Shown: positions 14,552 to 23,504, counted from the stretch's first letter. The stretch is 33,665 nucleotides of DNA from Clostridia bacterium (GCA_017532825.1 JAFXIT010000057.1:1-33665); one strand, 5' to 3'. Program-made: numbers and translations. The notes: generated by a model from the letters alone, not told the origin.

Positions 14552-15585
14552 CAGAGCTTTATCCACGCATCAAGGCCTGCGGGAGCATCGGGGTTGAGCC
14601 CCTTCACAAGTGCCTTGTAGTAGGAAGCATACTGGCAGATTATCAAAAGAGCAATGGCACGAACTATCGGATCAAGCTCCTGACCGAAGGAGAAGTTGCT
14701 GTAGGTGTTTGGGAACTCAGCGGGAAGGTCGGTAAAGGTCACGACGGTAGCATGCTTTGCGGTGAGATCTGCAATAAGCTTTCTTTCGTACTCTCCGTCC
14801 TTTACGGCGCAGGCAATTATAAGAGTACCCTTGCCCATAACGACCATCGGACCGTGACGGCAGTCGAGCAGTCCGTAGGAGTTGGACGGCACCTGACAGA
14901 TCTCCTTGAAGGCAAGAGCGCCCTCTTCGGCAATACCTGCCATTTCACCGTCCGCAAGCACTACTGCGCTGTCCCAGCGTTCCTTTGCAAGAGAAAGGAA
15001 GGTGGCCTCGATGGAGTTGGAGTATGCCTCGAGCTTTGCTACACTCTCCTCAATACGGCGGAGCACGACCGATTTCCCTGCAATTCCGACCGCTATCATT
15101 GCGCCTGCAAGGTACATATTCGATACGGTGCGGGTCTGGCAGACACTTTCGTCAAACGCCCAGGGAAGCTCAAGGGTGAGGTCGGCAATGTCCTTTATAG
15201 GAGAATCTTCAACGCAGGTTATGGCAATGACCCTGACGGTAGCACGTTTTTTTACCTCGGCGATGGCGTTAAGCACCTCGCTTGTGCTTCCGGAACGGGT
15301 TATGGCAACTATAACACCGTTATCCAGGGCCTCTGCATAGCGTTCTGCATTAAGCATAACGTCACCGGATGCGTAAGATGCGGCCGCACCGCAGTTCATA
15401 TCGCGATATATGGCCTCGCAGGATTTGGCAACGGAATAGCTTGAGCCGCTTCCAAGAAAAGCCATAATACGGCACTGTCCCTCGTTGAGATAACGACCTA
15501 TTATGTTGATGCGATTCTGAATGTACTCTGCTGTGCGGTTAAGTGCCGCATACTGGGCTTTCATCTCGGTATAAGTCTTACTCAT
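14551..15585 (-). CDS. SIS-domain sugar isomerase/deglycase (GlmS/AgaS/FrlB-like)
   Basis: The 344-aa protein has two SIS domains, as in the isomerase half of GlmS, AgaS and fructosamine deglycases such as FrlB. SIS 1 holds 'IMAFLGSGSSYSVAKSCEAIYRD' (about 40-62) and 'VIVAITRSGSTSEVLNAI' (91-108); SIS 2 holds 'LAFKEICQVPSNSYGLLDCRHGPMVVM', where 'RHGP' matches the conserved E/R-HGP loop. The C terminus 'YYKALVKGLNPDAPAGL' also fits. These enzymes isomerise or deaminate hexose 6-phosphates. Sitting between a kinase and an amidohydrolase, it probably handles an amino-sugar or glycated-amine phosphate. AGAGG lies 10 nt before the ATG; the upstream gene ends 28 nt before. Confidence 0.85.
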   Translation of the reverse strand: MSKTYTEMKAQYAALNRTAEYIQNRINIIGRYLNEGQCRIMAFLGSGSSYSVAKSCEAIYRDMNCGAAASYASGDVMLNAERYAEALDNGVIVAITRSGSTSEVLNAIAEVKKRATVRVIAITCVEDSPIKDIADLTLELPWAFDESVCQTRTVSNMYLAGAMIAVGIAGKSVVLRRIEESVAKLEAYSNSIEATFLSLAKERWDSAVVLADGEMAGIAEEGALAFKEICQVPSNSYGLLDCRHGPMVVMGKGTLIIACAVKDGEYERKLIADLTAKHATVVTFTDLPAEFPNTYSNFSFGQELDPIVRAIALLIICQYASYYKALVKGLNPDAPAGLDAWIKL

Positions 15586-15613
15586 TTTCCGGTAACCTCT
15601 CTTAATATATGTA

Positions 15614-16642
15614 TTATTTTATAAGTCTCTCGGCATTTTTATAGTAGATCTTCTCAAGCGTTACGTCGTCAAGTCCGACTCCGTATATACGCCATCTGCC
15701 CTGCGCTCCGTCGGGAGTGTCATCGTAGGGGAAGTACTCGTCCATCGTCTCAAGGAAACGGTAGGTGATATTGAAGACGCCGGTTGGCATAGTCGGGGTA
15801 CAGTCGGTCCCAAAAAGCACCCGATCAGCATATTTGGTAAGGAACGCCTTTGAGGTATACGGCTGTCTGCCAAGCTCGCCTATTCTTGCGGCGATATCGA
15901 TATTCATATTCGGAAGCTCGTCAAGCCACTTTGCGACTGCGCCGAGATTTTCGGAATAGCTTCCGACGTGTGCGATTATGAAGGTTGTATTGGGATTTGA
16001 CTTAATAAGGTCATATTGCATCTGCATCAAGGTCTCAAAGCTGTAAAGCTCGGGAGCATTGAAGGCCCAGTCGGGATGCGCACCAAGCTCCTCCCAACGC
16101 TCGTTGCGGTTGTCGATGGTCTTAAAGAAGGCAACCGGATCGGCGATGTGGAAAAGCACCGGCAGGTCAAGCTCTGCCGCAGTCTGCCAGATGCACTGAA
16201 GTCTCGGATCATTGGGCGGTATGTATTTTCCGGTGCTATCCTTATGCTCAAGGCCTATGATCTTCCAAAACTTAAGGCCGGAGATACCCTTGGCCTTCGA
16301 TTCGGTGATAGTGCGTCTTACATAGCTTTCAAAGTCGGGGCGTTCAAGGAGCGTTATATCGACGTTTCCGAAGGTCTTGACAAAGCCATCGGACTCCTCG
16401 GTCTTTGCAAGCATTTTGTCAAGCTCTGCACCGCTGAAGCCGTCAAGGTTGACCATACCCTTGATGCCGATTTCTTTGAATTTTTCGACAACTTCCTTGG
16501 TATCGTACTGCTCGGGATAGGAATCACCCAAAAGCAGCTTTCCCCAGTGGCTGTGCGCGTCAAACACGGGAAAAGACGGTTTTGAAACGATATGCTCGGG
16601 AACGACAAGTTCACTTATGGGATGGTAATCTTCGAGACGCAT
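15614..16642 (-). CDS. Amidohydrolase 2 family metal-dependent hydrolase
   Basis: The 342-aa TIM-barrel hydrolase has the metal ligands of the family: H30 and H32 in 'FDAHSHWG', H165 in 'VLFHIADP', H225 in 'FIIAHVGS' and D280 in 'VLFGTDCTP'. Relatives hydrolyse or decarboxylate small substrates (lactonases, decarboxylases, amidases), so the reaction cannot be given. The start is clear: GGAGGAAATAAAA before ATG, 15 nt after the hisE stop, so it is read with the his operon. The closing 'KIYYKNAERLI' helix is typical of amidohydrolase 2 proteins. Confidence 0.87.
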   Translation of the reverse strand: MRLEDYHPISELVVPEHIVSKPSFPVFDAHSHWGKLLLGDSYPEQYDTKEVVEKFKEIGIKGMVNLDGFSGAELDKMLAKTEESDGFVKTFGNVDITLLERPDFESYVRRTITESKAKGISGLKFWKIIGLEHKDSTGKYIPPNDPRLQCIWQTAAELDLPVLFHIADPVAFFKTIDNRNERWEELGAHPDWAFNAPELYSFETLMQMQYDLIKSNPNTTFIIAHVGSYSENLGAVAKWLDELPNMNIDIAARIGELGRQPYTSKAFLTKYADRVLFGTDCTPTMPTGVFNITYRFLETMDEYFPYDDTPDGAQGRWRIYGVGLDDVTLEKIYYKNAERLIK

Positions 16643-16657
16643 TTTTATTTCCTCCGA

Positions 16658-16981
16658 TCACGACAGTCTGTCTACCTGCTTGAACTGCTTAAGGTTTCCC
16701 ATTTTTTCATTTCTTGTCTGCGTTTCCTCAAGAACCTCTTCAAGACTCAGTCCCTTTTGTGCCATCATCACGAAAAGATGGTATATAAGGTCGCAGACCT
16801 CACCGCAAAGAGCGCTGTTATCGTCGTTTTTTGCGGCTATTATGGTCTCACCCGTCTCTTCTGCGACCTTTTTAAGTATCTTATCAAGCCCGCTTTCAAA
16901 GAGGTATCCCGTATAGGATTTTTCGTCGTGGTGATCCTTTCTTTCAAGGACTATATCCCACATAGTCTTCAATCTGTCCAT
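16658..16981 (-). CDS. hisE: Phosphoribosyl-ATP pyrophosphatase
   Basis: Second step of histidine synthesis: hydrolyses phosphoribosyl-ATP to phosphoribosyl-AMP. The 107-aa protein shows the MazG-like all-alpha pattern 'KKVAEETGETIIAAKN' and 'EVCDLIYHLFVMM', carrying the Mg-binding Glu/Asp residues. 'SYTGYLFESGLDKILKKV' matches HisE. ATG at 16981 overlaps the hisI stop as TAATG and follows GGAGGG. In many bacteria HisI and HisE are fused; here they are separate but translationally coupled. Confidence 0.93.
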   Translation of the reverse strand: MDRLKTMWDIVLERKDHHDEKSYTGYLFESGLDKILKKVAEETGETIIAAKNDDNSALCGEVCDLIYHLFVMMAQKGLSLEEVLEETQTRNEKMGNLKQFKQVDRLS

Positions 16982-17301
16982 TACTTGACCCTCCTGTAAA
17001 AGCAGCTTCTGTTTCCGGTGTGGCATGCAGGACCCATGGGCTTTACTTTGACGAGTATAGCGTCACTGTCGCAGTCGATGTGCATTGACACTACATTTTG
17101 GAAGTTACCGGAGGTCTCTCCCTTGTTCCACAGACAGCCTCTTGAACGGCTGAAGAACCAGGTCCTGCCCGTTTCGAGAGTCCTTGCAAAGGATTCTCTG
17201 TTCATATAGGCAAGCATCAGTACCTCTCCGCTTTCATCGTCCTGGATGATAGCCGGCACGAGATCACACAGCTCAAATATCTGTTCAAACTCTTTTTTCA
17301 T
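16981..17301 (-). CDS. hisI: Phosphoribosyl-AMP cyclohydrolase
   Basis: Third step of histidine synthesis: opens the adenine ring of phosphoribosyl-AMP. The 106-aa protein has '[27 protein letters not shown]', the metal-binding 'DCDSD' (76-80) and zinc ligands around C93, H94 and C100 ('[10 protein letters not shown]'). The Mg and Zn sites are complete. It begins 4 nt after the hisF stop and ends within the hisE start. Confidence 0.95.
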   Translation of the reverse strand: MKKEFEQIFELCDLVPAIIQDDESGEVLMLAYMNRESFARTLETGRTWFFSRSRGCLWNKGETSGNFQNVVSMHIDCDSDAILVKVKPMGPACHTGNRSCFYRRVK

Positions 17302-17305
17302 TGAT

Positions 17306-18067
17306 CTATCCTCTCCTTACGGGTATACCGTTTTGGTCAAGATATTCCTTAAGTCCTCCGACTGTAAGTTCCTTGAAATGGAACAGCGATGCAGCAAGCG
17401 CTGCAGACACGCCCGTTTGAGTAAATACGTCTTTGAAATGCTCCTTACTGCCCGCACCACCCGAGGCGATGACGGGAATATTTACCGCAGAGGTTATTGC
17501 TCCCAGCATTTCGATATCGAATCCGTTTTTGGTGCCGTCGGCATCCATTGACGTCACCAAAAGCTCGCCTGCGCCAAGTTCCTTGGCCTTTATTGCCCAC
17601 TCTACGGCATCAAGACCCGTGTCGATCCGTCCGCCGTTGACAACGACGTGGAAGCTTCCGTCCGCCATCTTTTTACCGTCAATAGCTACGACCACGCACT
17701 GACTGCCAAATATGTCGGCCGCCTCCGAAATAAGCAAAGGATTACGGACGGCTGCCGAATTTACGGATATTTTATCAGCTCCCGCACGCAAAAGAAGTCG
17801 GAAATCGTCGATAGTGCGTATTCCGCCGCCAACAGTCAGCGGGATAAACACCTCTCTTGCAGTGCGCTCTATTACGTCTGCGACGGTAGCACGGTTTTCA
17901 TGCGTGGCGGTGATATCGAGAAACACAAGCTCGTCGGCGCCCTCGGCGTTATAATACTTCGCAGCCTCAACAGGATCTCCTACGTCCCGAAGATTGACAA
18001 AATTAACGCCCTTAACGACACGTCCGTCTTTGACGTCAAGGCAGGGAATTATACGTTTTGCAAGCAT
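17306..18067 (-). CDS. hisF: Imidazole glycerol phosphate synthase, cyclase subunit
   Basis: Forms imidazole glycerol phosphate and AICAR using ammonia from HisH. The 253-aa TIM barrel has catalytic D11 ('[15 protein letters not shown]') and D130 ('VVAIDGKK'), both diagnostic of HisF against HisA, plus phosphate-binding 'VGGGIRT' and 'IASGGAGS'. ATG at 18067 was chosen because GAGGG lies 9-11 nt upstream; a GTG at 18076 would overlap that site. Unusually, hisF follows hisH directly: hisA, which normally sits between them or before hisF, is absent. Confidence 0.95.
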   Translation of the reverse strand: MLAKRIIPCLDVKDGRVVKGVNFVNLRDVGDPVEAAKYYNAEGADELVFLDITATHENRATVADVIERTAREVFIPLTVGGGIRTIDDFRLLLRAGADKISVNSAAVRNPLLISEAADIFGSQCVVVAIDGKKMADGSFHVVVNGGRIDTGLDAVEWAIKAKELGAGELLVTSMDADGTKNGFDIEMLGAITSAVNIPVIASGGAGSKEHFKDVFTQTGVSAALAASLFHFKELTVGGLKEYLDQNGIPVRRG

Positions 18068-18109
18068 TTCAGGCACCCTCTGTCATTATAACATATTTGC
18101 TGACATTTT

Positions 18110-18712
18110 TCAGCAAAATGAGCAAAATTTTCTGAGAATTTCTATTCCGAAGTCGGAGCTTTTTTCAGGATGGAACTGTGCTCCGAAAACCTTTCCTCGG
18201 TTAACAAGTGCAGGAACAGGCTCGCCGTAGTCGGTATAAGCAGCAACCTCGTCCTTTGGGCAGTCAGCCATAAACGAATGGACAAAATAGACGTACCTAC
18301 CCTCGCCTTCCGCACCAAGTACCGGCGTTTCGAAATTCAACCGAAGCGAGTTCCAGCCCATATGCGGAATGGGCAGTCCGCCGCCGTTTATCGGACGGAT
18401 ACTGCCCTCTAAAAGCCCAAGGCCTTCGGTCGTCTCAAATTCACTGCTCGATTCAAAAAGCATCTGCATTCCAAGGCATACCCCAAGAAGCGGAATGCCA
18501 TTGGAGACAGCGTCTTTCAACGGTCCTACGAGCCTGGAATCGTTAAGTCTCCGCATTGCGGCAGGAAAGGCTCCCACTCCCGGCAGAACAAGTCCCGAGC
18601 AACGCTCAAGCTCTTTCTCCCTACATATAACGCCGACATCGGTTCCGAGCGATGCAAATGCGTTAATTACGCTTTTGAGATTACCTGCGCCGTAGTCAAT
18701 TATTCCTATCAT
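18110..18712 (-). CDS. hisH: Imidazole glycerol phosphate synthase, glutaminase subunit
   Basis: Releases ammonia from glutamine and channels it to HisF. The 200-aa class I amidotransferase has nucleophile C79 in 'GVCLGMQ' and the H181/E183 pair in 'QFHPEKS'. N-terminal 'IIDYGAGNLKSV' and 'VLPGVGAF' are characteristic. The start overlaps the hisB stop (ATGA). The 42-nt gap to hisF is too short for another gene. Confidence 0.95.
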   Translation of the reverse strand: MIGIIDYGAGNLKSVINAFASLGTDVGVICREKELERCSGLVLPGVGAFPAAMRRLNDSRLVGPLKDAVSNGIPLLGVCLGMQMLFESSSEFETTEGLGLLEGSIRPINGGGLPIPHMGWNSLRLNFETPVLGAEGEGRYVYFVHSFMADCPKDEVAAYTDYGEPVPALVNRGKVFGAQFHPEKSSDFGIEILRKFCSFC

Positions 18713-19293
18713 ATTCCCAGTCCGCCCTTGGTGCTGTTTGGACGGGCATCGACGGATACTGCTTCGGAAAGTGCTCTTGCGACAGCCTTAAAGGCCGCCT
18801 CGACCATGTGGTGGGCGTTATTTCCGTACATAATACGAAGATGCAGTGTTATTCCTGCGTTAAAGGCAAACGCACGGAAAAACTCCGAAACGAGTGCCGT
18901 ATCGAATCCCGGCATATTCTTCTGCGAAAGACCGGCATCCTCAAACACAAGGTAGGGTCTTCCGCTTATATCGACCGAGCAAAAGGCAAGTGCTTCGTCC
19001 ATGGGAACGAAAAAGCTGCCAAAGCGTTTGATCCCGCTCTTGTCGCCAAGCGCCGATGCAAAAGCCCTTCCGAGAACGATTCCCGCATCCTCAACGGTAT
19101 GATGCATATCTACCTCGAGATCGCCCTTGGCCATTATTTCGGCATTAAAGCCGCCGTGGAGAGCAAAAGCTGTAAGCATATGGTCGAAAAAACCTATTCC
19201 GGTCTGTATATCCGTTTTGCCGCAGCCGTCAAGATCTATACTTACTGTAATATCAGTCTCACGGCTCGTCCTTTTTTCTTCTCCGATTCTCAT
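18709..19293 (-). CDS. hisB: Imidazoleglycerol-phosphate dehydratase
   Basis: Converts imidazole glycerol phosphate to imidazole acetol phosphate. The 194-aa protein has the manganese-binding repeats 'FFDHMLTAFALHGGF' and 'DMHHTVEDAGIVLG', with the mirrored second set 'DEALAFCSVDISGRPYL' and 'NNAHHMVEAAFKAVARAL'. It lacks the phosphatase domain of enterobacterial HisB, so a separate histidinol phosphatase is needed; none is in the window. ATG at 19293 follows GGAGG and overlaps the hisC stop by 4 nt. Confidence 0.95.
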   Translation of the reverse strand: MRIGEEKRTSRETDITVSIDLDGCGKTDIQTGIGFFDHMLTAFALHGGFNAEIMAKGDLEVDMHHTVEDAGIVLGRAFASALGDKSGIKRFGSFFVPMDEALAFCSVDISGRPYLVFEDAGLSQKNMPGFDTALVSEFFRAFAFNAGITLHLRIMYGNNAHHMVEAAFKAVARALSEAVSVDARPNSTKGGLGI

Positions 19294-20357
19294 TTTACTA
19301 CCTCCGTCAGCCACTGTTTTATACAGTTTATAAGAGAGCGATTCTCATCAACGGTTCCTGCGGTTATTCTCAGGTCGTCGCCCAAACGACGTATAAGTAT
19401 CCCGTTTTTTCTGAGATATGCCGCAAGATCGTACTTCTTTGCATCGTTACACACGGTAAGATACACGAAGTTTGCCTTCGTAGTATACACAGTGTATAGT
19501 CCTTTTCCGTCAAGCAAGCCGCACAGCTCGTTATATAAAGCTCTTGCAGATTCCTTAATTTGTGATATCGCATTTGAAATATATTCGCTATCGCTTAAAA
19601 CGGCGGCCGCCACGGCATCGGTAAAGGAGTTGACGTTTGCAGGTGATTTTGCCTTTCTCATGGCTTCGGTGAGCGTCGGGTTGGAAATGGCAAAGCCAAG
19701 GCGTATACCCGCAAGTCCAAAGGCCTTGGAGCAGGTGCGAAGAACGATTATATTGTCACGCTTTACAGCCTCGGAAACGATGCTCTGATCCCAAAAATCC
19801 ATATATGCCTCGTCAACTATCCAAAGGCAGGGATGATCGGTAAGAGAGAGCATATCCTCGGCAGATATCCCCTGCCCCGTCGGAGAGCAGGGATTTGAGA
19901 AGATGACCGCCTTGGGCTTTTCTCTTTGAACGGTCTCTCTGAGTTTTCCAAGATCTATTGTCATGTCTGCATTTTTAGGAGCAGACATGACCTCGACCTG
20001 GGCCACCGAGGCATAGAACCTGTACATCGAAAAATCGGGATCGGCGACAAGAAGCTTATCTCCGCTGTCCATCAGCGAGGAAATTATAATATTTATAAGC
20101 TCATCCGAGCCGTTTCCTGCCGTTATAAGCTCCTTTGGTATTCCTATGTATTTGGAATATGCCGTTATTGCCGCAGTAGACAGACTGTCGGGATAGCGGT
20201 TATAGGCAAGTCTGCCTGCAATATCCGCGATCTCATCCCTTATATGCTGCGGAAGAGGCACAAAGCTCTCGTTTGCATCCAGTCTGACCGTGCAATTTTC
20301 AGCGTTTTCAAAGCCGTATGGCTTCATTTTCTTAACTTTTTCGGGTATAAGCTCCAA
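19290..20357 (-). CDS. hisC: Histidinol-phosphate aminotransferase
   Basis: PLP-dependent transfer of the amino group from glutamate to imidazole acetol phosphate. The 355-aa protein has 'VRLDANESFVPLP', 'NRYPDSLSTAA', 'GNGSDELI', 'IFSNPCSPTG', 'VDEAYMDF' and PLP lysine K211 in 'TCSKAFGLAGIRLG'. The start is TTG, directly after the hisD TGA, with AGAGG 8 nt upstream, a clear case of a non-ATG start fixed by its binding site. Confidence 0.95.
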   Translation of the reverse strand: MELIPEKVKKMKPYGFENAENCTVRLDANESFVPLPQHIRDEIADIAGRLAYNRYPDSLSTAAITAYSKYIGIPKELITAGNGSDELINIIISSLMDSGDKLLVADPDFSMYRFYASVAQVEVMSAPKNADMTIDLGKLRETVQREKPKAVIFSNPCSPTGQGISAEDMLSLTDHPCLWIVDEAYMDFWDQSIVSEAVKRDNIIVLRTCSKAFGLAGIRLGFAISNPTLTEAMRKAKSPANVNSFTDAVAAAVLSDSEYISNAISQIKESARALYNELCGLLDGKGLYTVYTTKANFVYLTVCNDAKKYDLAAYLRKNGILIRRLGDDLRITAGTVDENRSLINCIKQWLTEVVK

Positions 20358-21650
20358 TCAGATCACCTCTTTGCGGACACGTACGGAGTTGGCGTGTGCC
20401 TCAAGACCCTCCGTTTGGGCAAGCAGTACGACGTCGTCCGCAAGCTCCTTTAAAAGCTTTTCGGAAGCATAGATGAAGCTTTGACGCTTTGTAAAGCTCT
20501 CGACCGAAAGAGGTGAATAGAATCTCGCCGTACCTCCCGTCGGAAGAACGTGGTTGGGGCCTGCCATATAGTCTCCCAAGGGCTCGGGAGACATGCTTCC
20601 AAGGAACACCGAGCCCGCATTTTTGATCTTTGCAAGCACAGCCTCGGGGTCTGCAGTCATTATCTCAAGATGCTCAGGAGCAATGGAGTTAGCAAGGTCG
20701 ATCGCATCGTCTATCTTGGGGCAGACGATTATTGCTCCAAACTGAGTTATGGAATCGGCAACGATGTCACGTCTCGGGAGCTTCTCCGCCATAGCGGCAA
20801 GCTCGGCAGCCGTCTTTTCCGCAAGTGAAAGAGAGGTAGTGACCATTATCGAAGAAGCAAGTCTGTCATGCTCGGCCTGTGACAAAAGGTCGGCGGCAGC
20901 GAACTTGGGATCGGCTGTCTCATCAGCTATGAGAAGTATCTCGCTCGGGCCTGCAACCATATCTATATCTACGATTCCGTACACCATCCGCTTTGCAGCG
21001 GCGACGTAGGCATTGCCTGGACCGGTAATCTTGTCAACGGCAGGAATACTCTCGGTGCCGTATGCTAGCGCCGCAACAGCCTGTGCGCCGCCTGCAGTTA
21101 TAACTCTGTCAGCACCCGCAATAGCTGCGGCGGTAAGGATAGAGTTCTTTGATGCGTGATCTCTGAAGGGAGGTGTGCAAACGATGATCTCCTCTACCCC
21201 TGCAACCTTCGCAGGAATAATGTTCATAAGGACTGACGAGGGATATGCGGCGGTACCGCCCGGTACGTATACGCCTACACGTGAAAGTCCGCGTGAGATC
21301 TGTCCGAGCTTTGTGCCGTTTTCTTCGGTATAGCTCCAGCTTTTGCTAAGCTGACGGCGATGGAATGCCGCTATACGTTCAGCGGCTTTTTCAAGTGCGG
21401 CAACAAATTTAGGATCTGCGGCGGCCTTTGCCTTTTCAAGCTCACGCTTGTCAAGCTCGAAGTTTACAACGTCAACACCGTCAAAGCGTCTGGTATATTC
21501 CTTAAGTGCGGCGTCTCCTCTTTTTCTGACGTCCTCAAGCACACCCGCAACAGCGACGTTAATATCGGCGTTCAACTCGCCTGCCCTGCTTTTCATCGCA
21601 GCAAGCCTTTCCTTTGAAGCCGCAAGATCATATATTCCAATGTTTATCAT
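20358..21650 (-). CDS. hisD: Histidinol dehydrogenase
   Basis: Zinc- and NAD-dependent two-step oxidation of histidinol to histidine. The 430-aa protein contains 'VGVYVPGGTAAYPSSVLMN', 'DKITGPGNAYVAAAKR', 'DMVAGPSEIL', 'LLSQAEHDR' (zinc ligands Q and H) and 'PNHVLPTGGTARF'. It is full length. The start ATG overlaps the hisG stop (ATGA). Confidence 0.96.
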   Translation of the reverse strand: MINIGIYDLAASKERLAAMKSRAGELNADINVAVAGVLEDVRKRGDAALKEYTRRFDGVDVVNFELDKRELEKAKAAADPKFVAALEKAAERIAAFHRRQLSKSWSYTEENGTKLGQISRGLSRVGVYVPGGTAAYPSSVLMNIIPAKVAGVEEIIVCTPPFRDHASKNSILTAAAIAGADRVITAGGAQAVAALAYGTESIPAVDKITGPGNAYVAAAKRMVYGIVDIDMVAGPSEILLIADETADPKFAAADLLSQAEHDRLASSIMVTTSLSLAEKTAAELAAMAEKLPRRDIVADSITQFGAIIVCPKIDDAIDLANSIAPEHLEIMTADPEAVLAKIKNAGSVFLGSMSPEPLGDYMAGPNHVLPTGGTARFYSPLSVESFTKRQSFIYASEKLLKELADDVVLLAQTEGLEAHANSVRVRKEVI

Positions 21651-22276
21651 TTAAGGTTTGCCTCCATTTTCGCAGTCAAGGCATCAAGCTCGGATTTTCG
21701 CAGCTTCATTGCCGCAGGATTGATTATAAGTCTTGCCGAAAGAGGACAAACCTCCTCAAGTACCTCAAGACCGTTTGCACGGAGGGTATCCCCCGTCTCG
21801 ACGATATCAACTATAACGTCCGAAAGCCCCAGTAAGGGGGCCAGTTCTACCGAACCGGATATATGTATAAGTCTGACGTCCATTCCCTTTTGCTTAAAGT
21901 ACGCCCTCGCAATAGAGTCATACTTTGTGGCAGCCGTACGTTCTCCGCCAGAGGAGAAGAATCCGCTGTCGGGACGACCCGCAACTGCCATTCGGCATTT
22001 ACCGAATCCAAGGTCAAGCACCTCAAAAACGCCGCAGGGATGCTCTTCAAGCGTATCCTTGCCGACAATTCCCATATCGCACACACCGTGATCCACGTAT
22101 GTAACGACGTCCTCGCCCTTTGCAAGCACGGCTTCTATGCGTCCGCCGTCAAGGGGAAGTATCAGCCTGCGCCCGGGCTTTTCAAGGGCCTCGCATTCAA
22201 TGCCCATACGTTTAAACATCGCAACCGATGAGTCAAGTAATCTTCCTTTTGTTATTGCAATCCTGATGGGTGTCAC
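21647..22276 (-). CDS. hisG: ATP phosphoribosyltransferase, catalytic subunit (short form)
   Basis: First committed step of histidine synthesis: joins ATP and PRPP. At 209 aa it is the short HisG, which lacks the C-terminal ACT-like regulatory domain and needs HisZ, encoded just upstream. Motifs: 'IAITKGRLLDSSV', 'VDHGVCDMGIVGKDTL', 'ELAPLLGLSDVIVDIVETGDTLRANGL'. The start is GTG, 2 nt after the hisZ stop. Confidence 0.95.
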   Translation of the reverse strand: MTPIRIAITKGRLLDSSVAMFKRMGIECEALEKPGRRLILPLDGGRIEAVLAKGEDVVTYVDHGVCDMGIVGKDTLEEHPCGVFEVLDLGFGKCRMAVAGRPDSGFFSSGGERTAATKYDSIARAYFKQKGMDVRLIHISGSVELAPLLGLSDVIVDIVETGDTLRANGLEVLEEVCPLSARLIINPAAMKLRKSELDALTAKMEANLK

Positions 22277-22278
22277 GG

Positions 22279-23442
22279 TTAAAAATCCACTCCGTTCTTA
22301 AGATACCTCTCATCCGAGTCTATCGCAATAAGACATGGTATACCCTTGTCCTTAGCGGTCGATATGCTCTTCTCAAGGCTTTCAAATGTAGAAAGCTCGA
22401 CGGTTTTACCGTCTCTTCTCAGTTCATCCGAAAGGCTGTAGGCACGTTCTGCTCTGCCTTCGGCATACCAAACCATAATATCGGACACGGTCTTGACCTC
22501 TCGATCAAGAGTGCGGCACAGGGCGTCAAGGTTAACGGCAAATCCCGTAGCAGACAGATTCTTGCCGTAATGTTCAAGAAGGCCGTCATACCTTCCGCCG
22601 GAAAGTACCCTTTCACCACTGCCTTCGGCATACGCGCCGAGAATGACCCCGGTGTAGTAGTTCATGTTGTTAACAAGAGCAAGATCGGCCATAATGTATT
22701 CTCCGCAGCCTATGTCTTCAAGCATCGAATACACACTTTCAAGGTATTTCACGGCCTCTGCCGCTTCGGGCTGAAGGATAAGCTCTCTTGCCTGTGCAAA
22801 CACCTCACGGCCTCCGAAAAGTCTTGGAAGCCTTCTTATAGCCGCCGTTTCATATCCGCCGTATCCGTCAAGGACACGGTTTACCTCTGCCGTATTCTTG
22901 ACCTCTATCGCTCGGCGCAGCCTCTCGGTGTCTTCCTTGGTAAGAGGAATGTCCTTTATCAGGTTTCTGAATATGCCCGCATGTCCAAGCTCAATCTTGA
23001 AGCCCTCCGCACCTGCCGCATCCAATGCGGCTACCGCAGTCTCAATAAGCTCCACGTCAGCACGGATACCGTCCGCACCGATAAGCTCAATGCCGCACTG
23101 TGACGTCTCGGTGCAGTCACTTCCCGCAATAAGCACCTCTTGGCTGTACCTTAAACGAAGGGGAAGCGGTTGATCCGATATCTTTGTCGCAACTATTCTC
23201 CCTATAGGTGCAGTTGAATCCGGACGTATGACCATTATTTCGCCGTCATCGATAAGCTTAAACGTTCTCTTGGAGTCCAACGGAGTATTGCTTCCGGAGA
23301 ACATGGAAAACTCCTCAAGCATCGGCGTTGATATTTCGGTATATCCCCTCTGCTTATAGCAGTTGCTTATATTCCTTTCGATGGCAGTCATGATCTCTCT
23401 GCGTCCCGAAAAAAGGTCTCGGGCTGTATACATTGGCGTCAC
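22279..23442 (-). CDS. hisZ: ATP phosphoribosyltransferase regulatory subunit
   Basis: A histidyl-tRNA synthetase paralogue that activates short HisG and carries its histidine feedback site. The 387-aa protein shows class II synthetase-like motifs: 'YKQRGYTEISTPMLEEF', 'FKLIDDGEIMVIRPDSTAPIGRIVA', 'PLRLRYSQEVLI' and 'VLSGGRYDGLLEHYG'. The length fits HisZ; the anticodon-binding domain is reduced. The start is given as GTG 23442; ATG at 23433 is an alternative, and neither has a strong binding site. This is the first gene of the his operon, 34 nt after the promoter. Confidence 0.92.
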   Translation of the reverse strand: MTPMYTARDLFSGRREIMTAIERNISNCYKQRGYTEISTPMLEEFSMFSGSNTPLDSKRTFKLIDDGEIMVIRPDSTAPIGRIVATKISDQPLPLRLRYSQEVLIAGSDCTETSQCGIELIGADGIRADVELIETAVAALDAAGAEGFKIELGHAGIFRNLIKDIPLTKEDTERLRRAIEVKNTAEVNRVLDGYGGYETAAIRRLPRLFGGREVFAQARELILQPEAAEAVKYLESVYSMLEDIGCGEYIMADLALVNNMNYYTGVILGAYAEGSGERVLSGGRYDGLLEHYGKNLSATGFAVNLDALCRTLDREVKTVSDIMVWYAEGRAERAYSLSDELRRDGKTVELSTFESLEKSISTAKDKGIPCLIAIDSDERYLKNGVDF

Positions 23443-23475
23443 TCACTTTATCGCTTTATCACTTTACCTTAATAA

Positions 23476-23504
23476 ATTATACCATTTCCGACAGTTATAT
23501 ACAA
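23476..23504 (-). promoter_or_regulatory. Promoter of the his operon
   Basis: On the minus strand: -35 TTGTAT (23504-23499), 17-bp spacer ending TGG, -10 TATAAT (23481-23476), an extended -10. An 8-bp inverted repeat, ACCTTAAT/ATTAAGGT, flanks the promoter at 23522-23529 and 23466-23473, the latter at the predicted transcription start. The leader (about 27 nt) carries direct repeats of GATAAAG. It is too short for a T-box or attenuator, so control by a DNA-binding repressor is more likely. Confidence 0.7.

Noticed and set aside
14752..15444. 230-codon plus-strand reading frame opposite the SIS gene
   Set aside because: It is the shadow of the SIS-domain gene, with no binding site or domain.
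23443..23475. T-box or attenuator in the his leader
   Set aside because: The leader from the predicted start to hisZ is about 27 nt and holds no specifier loop or terminator.
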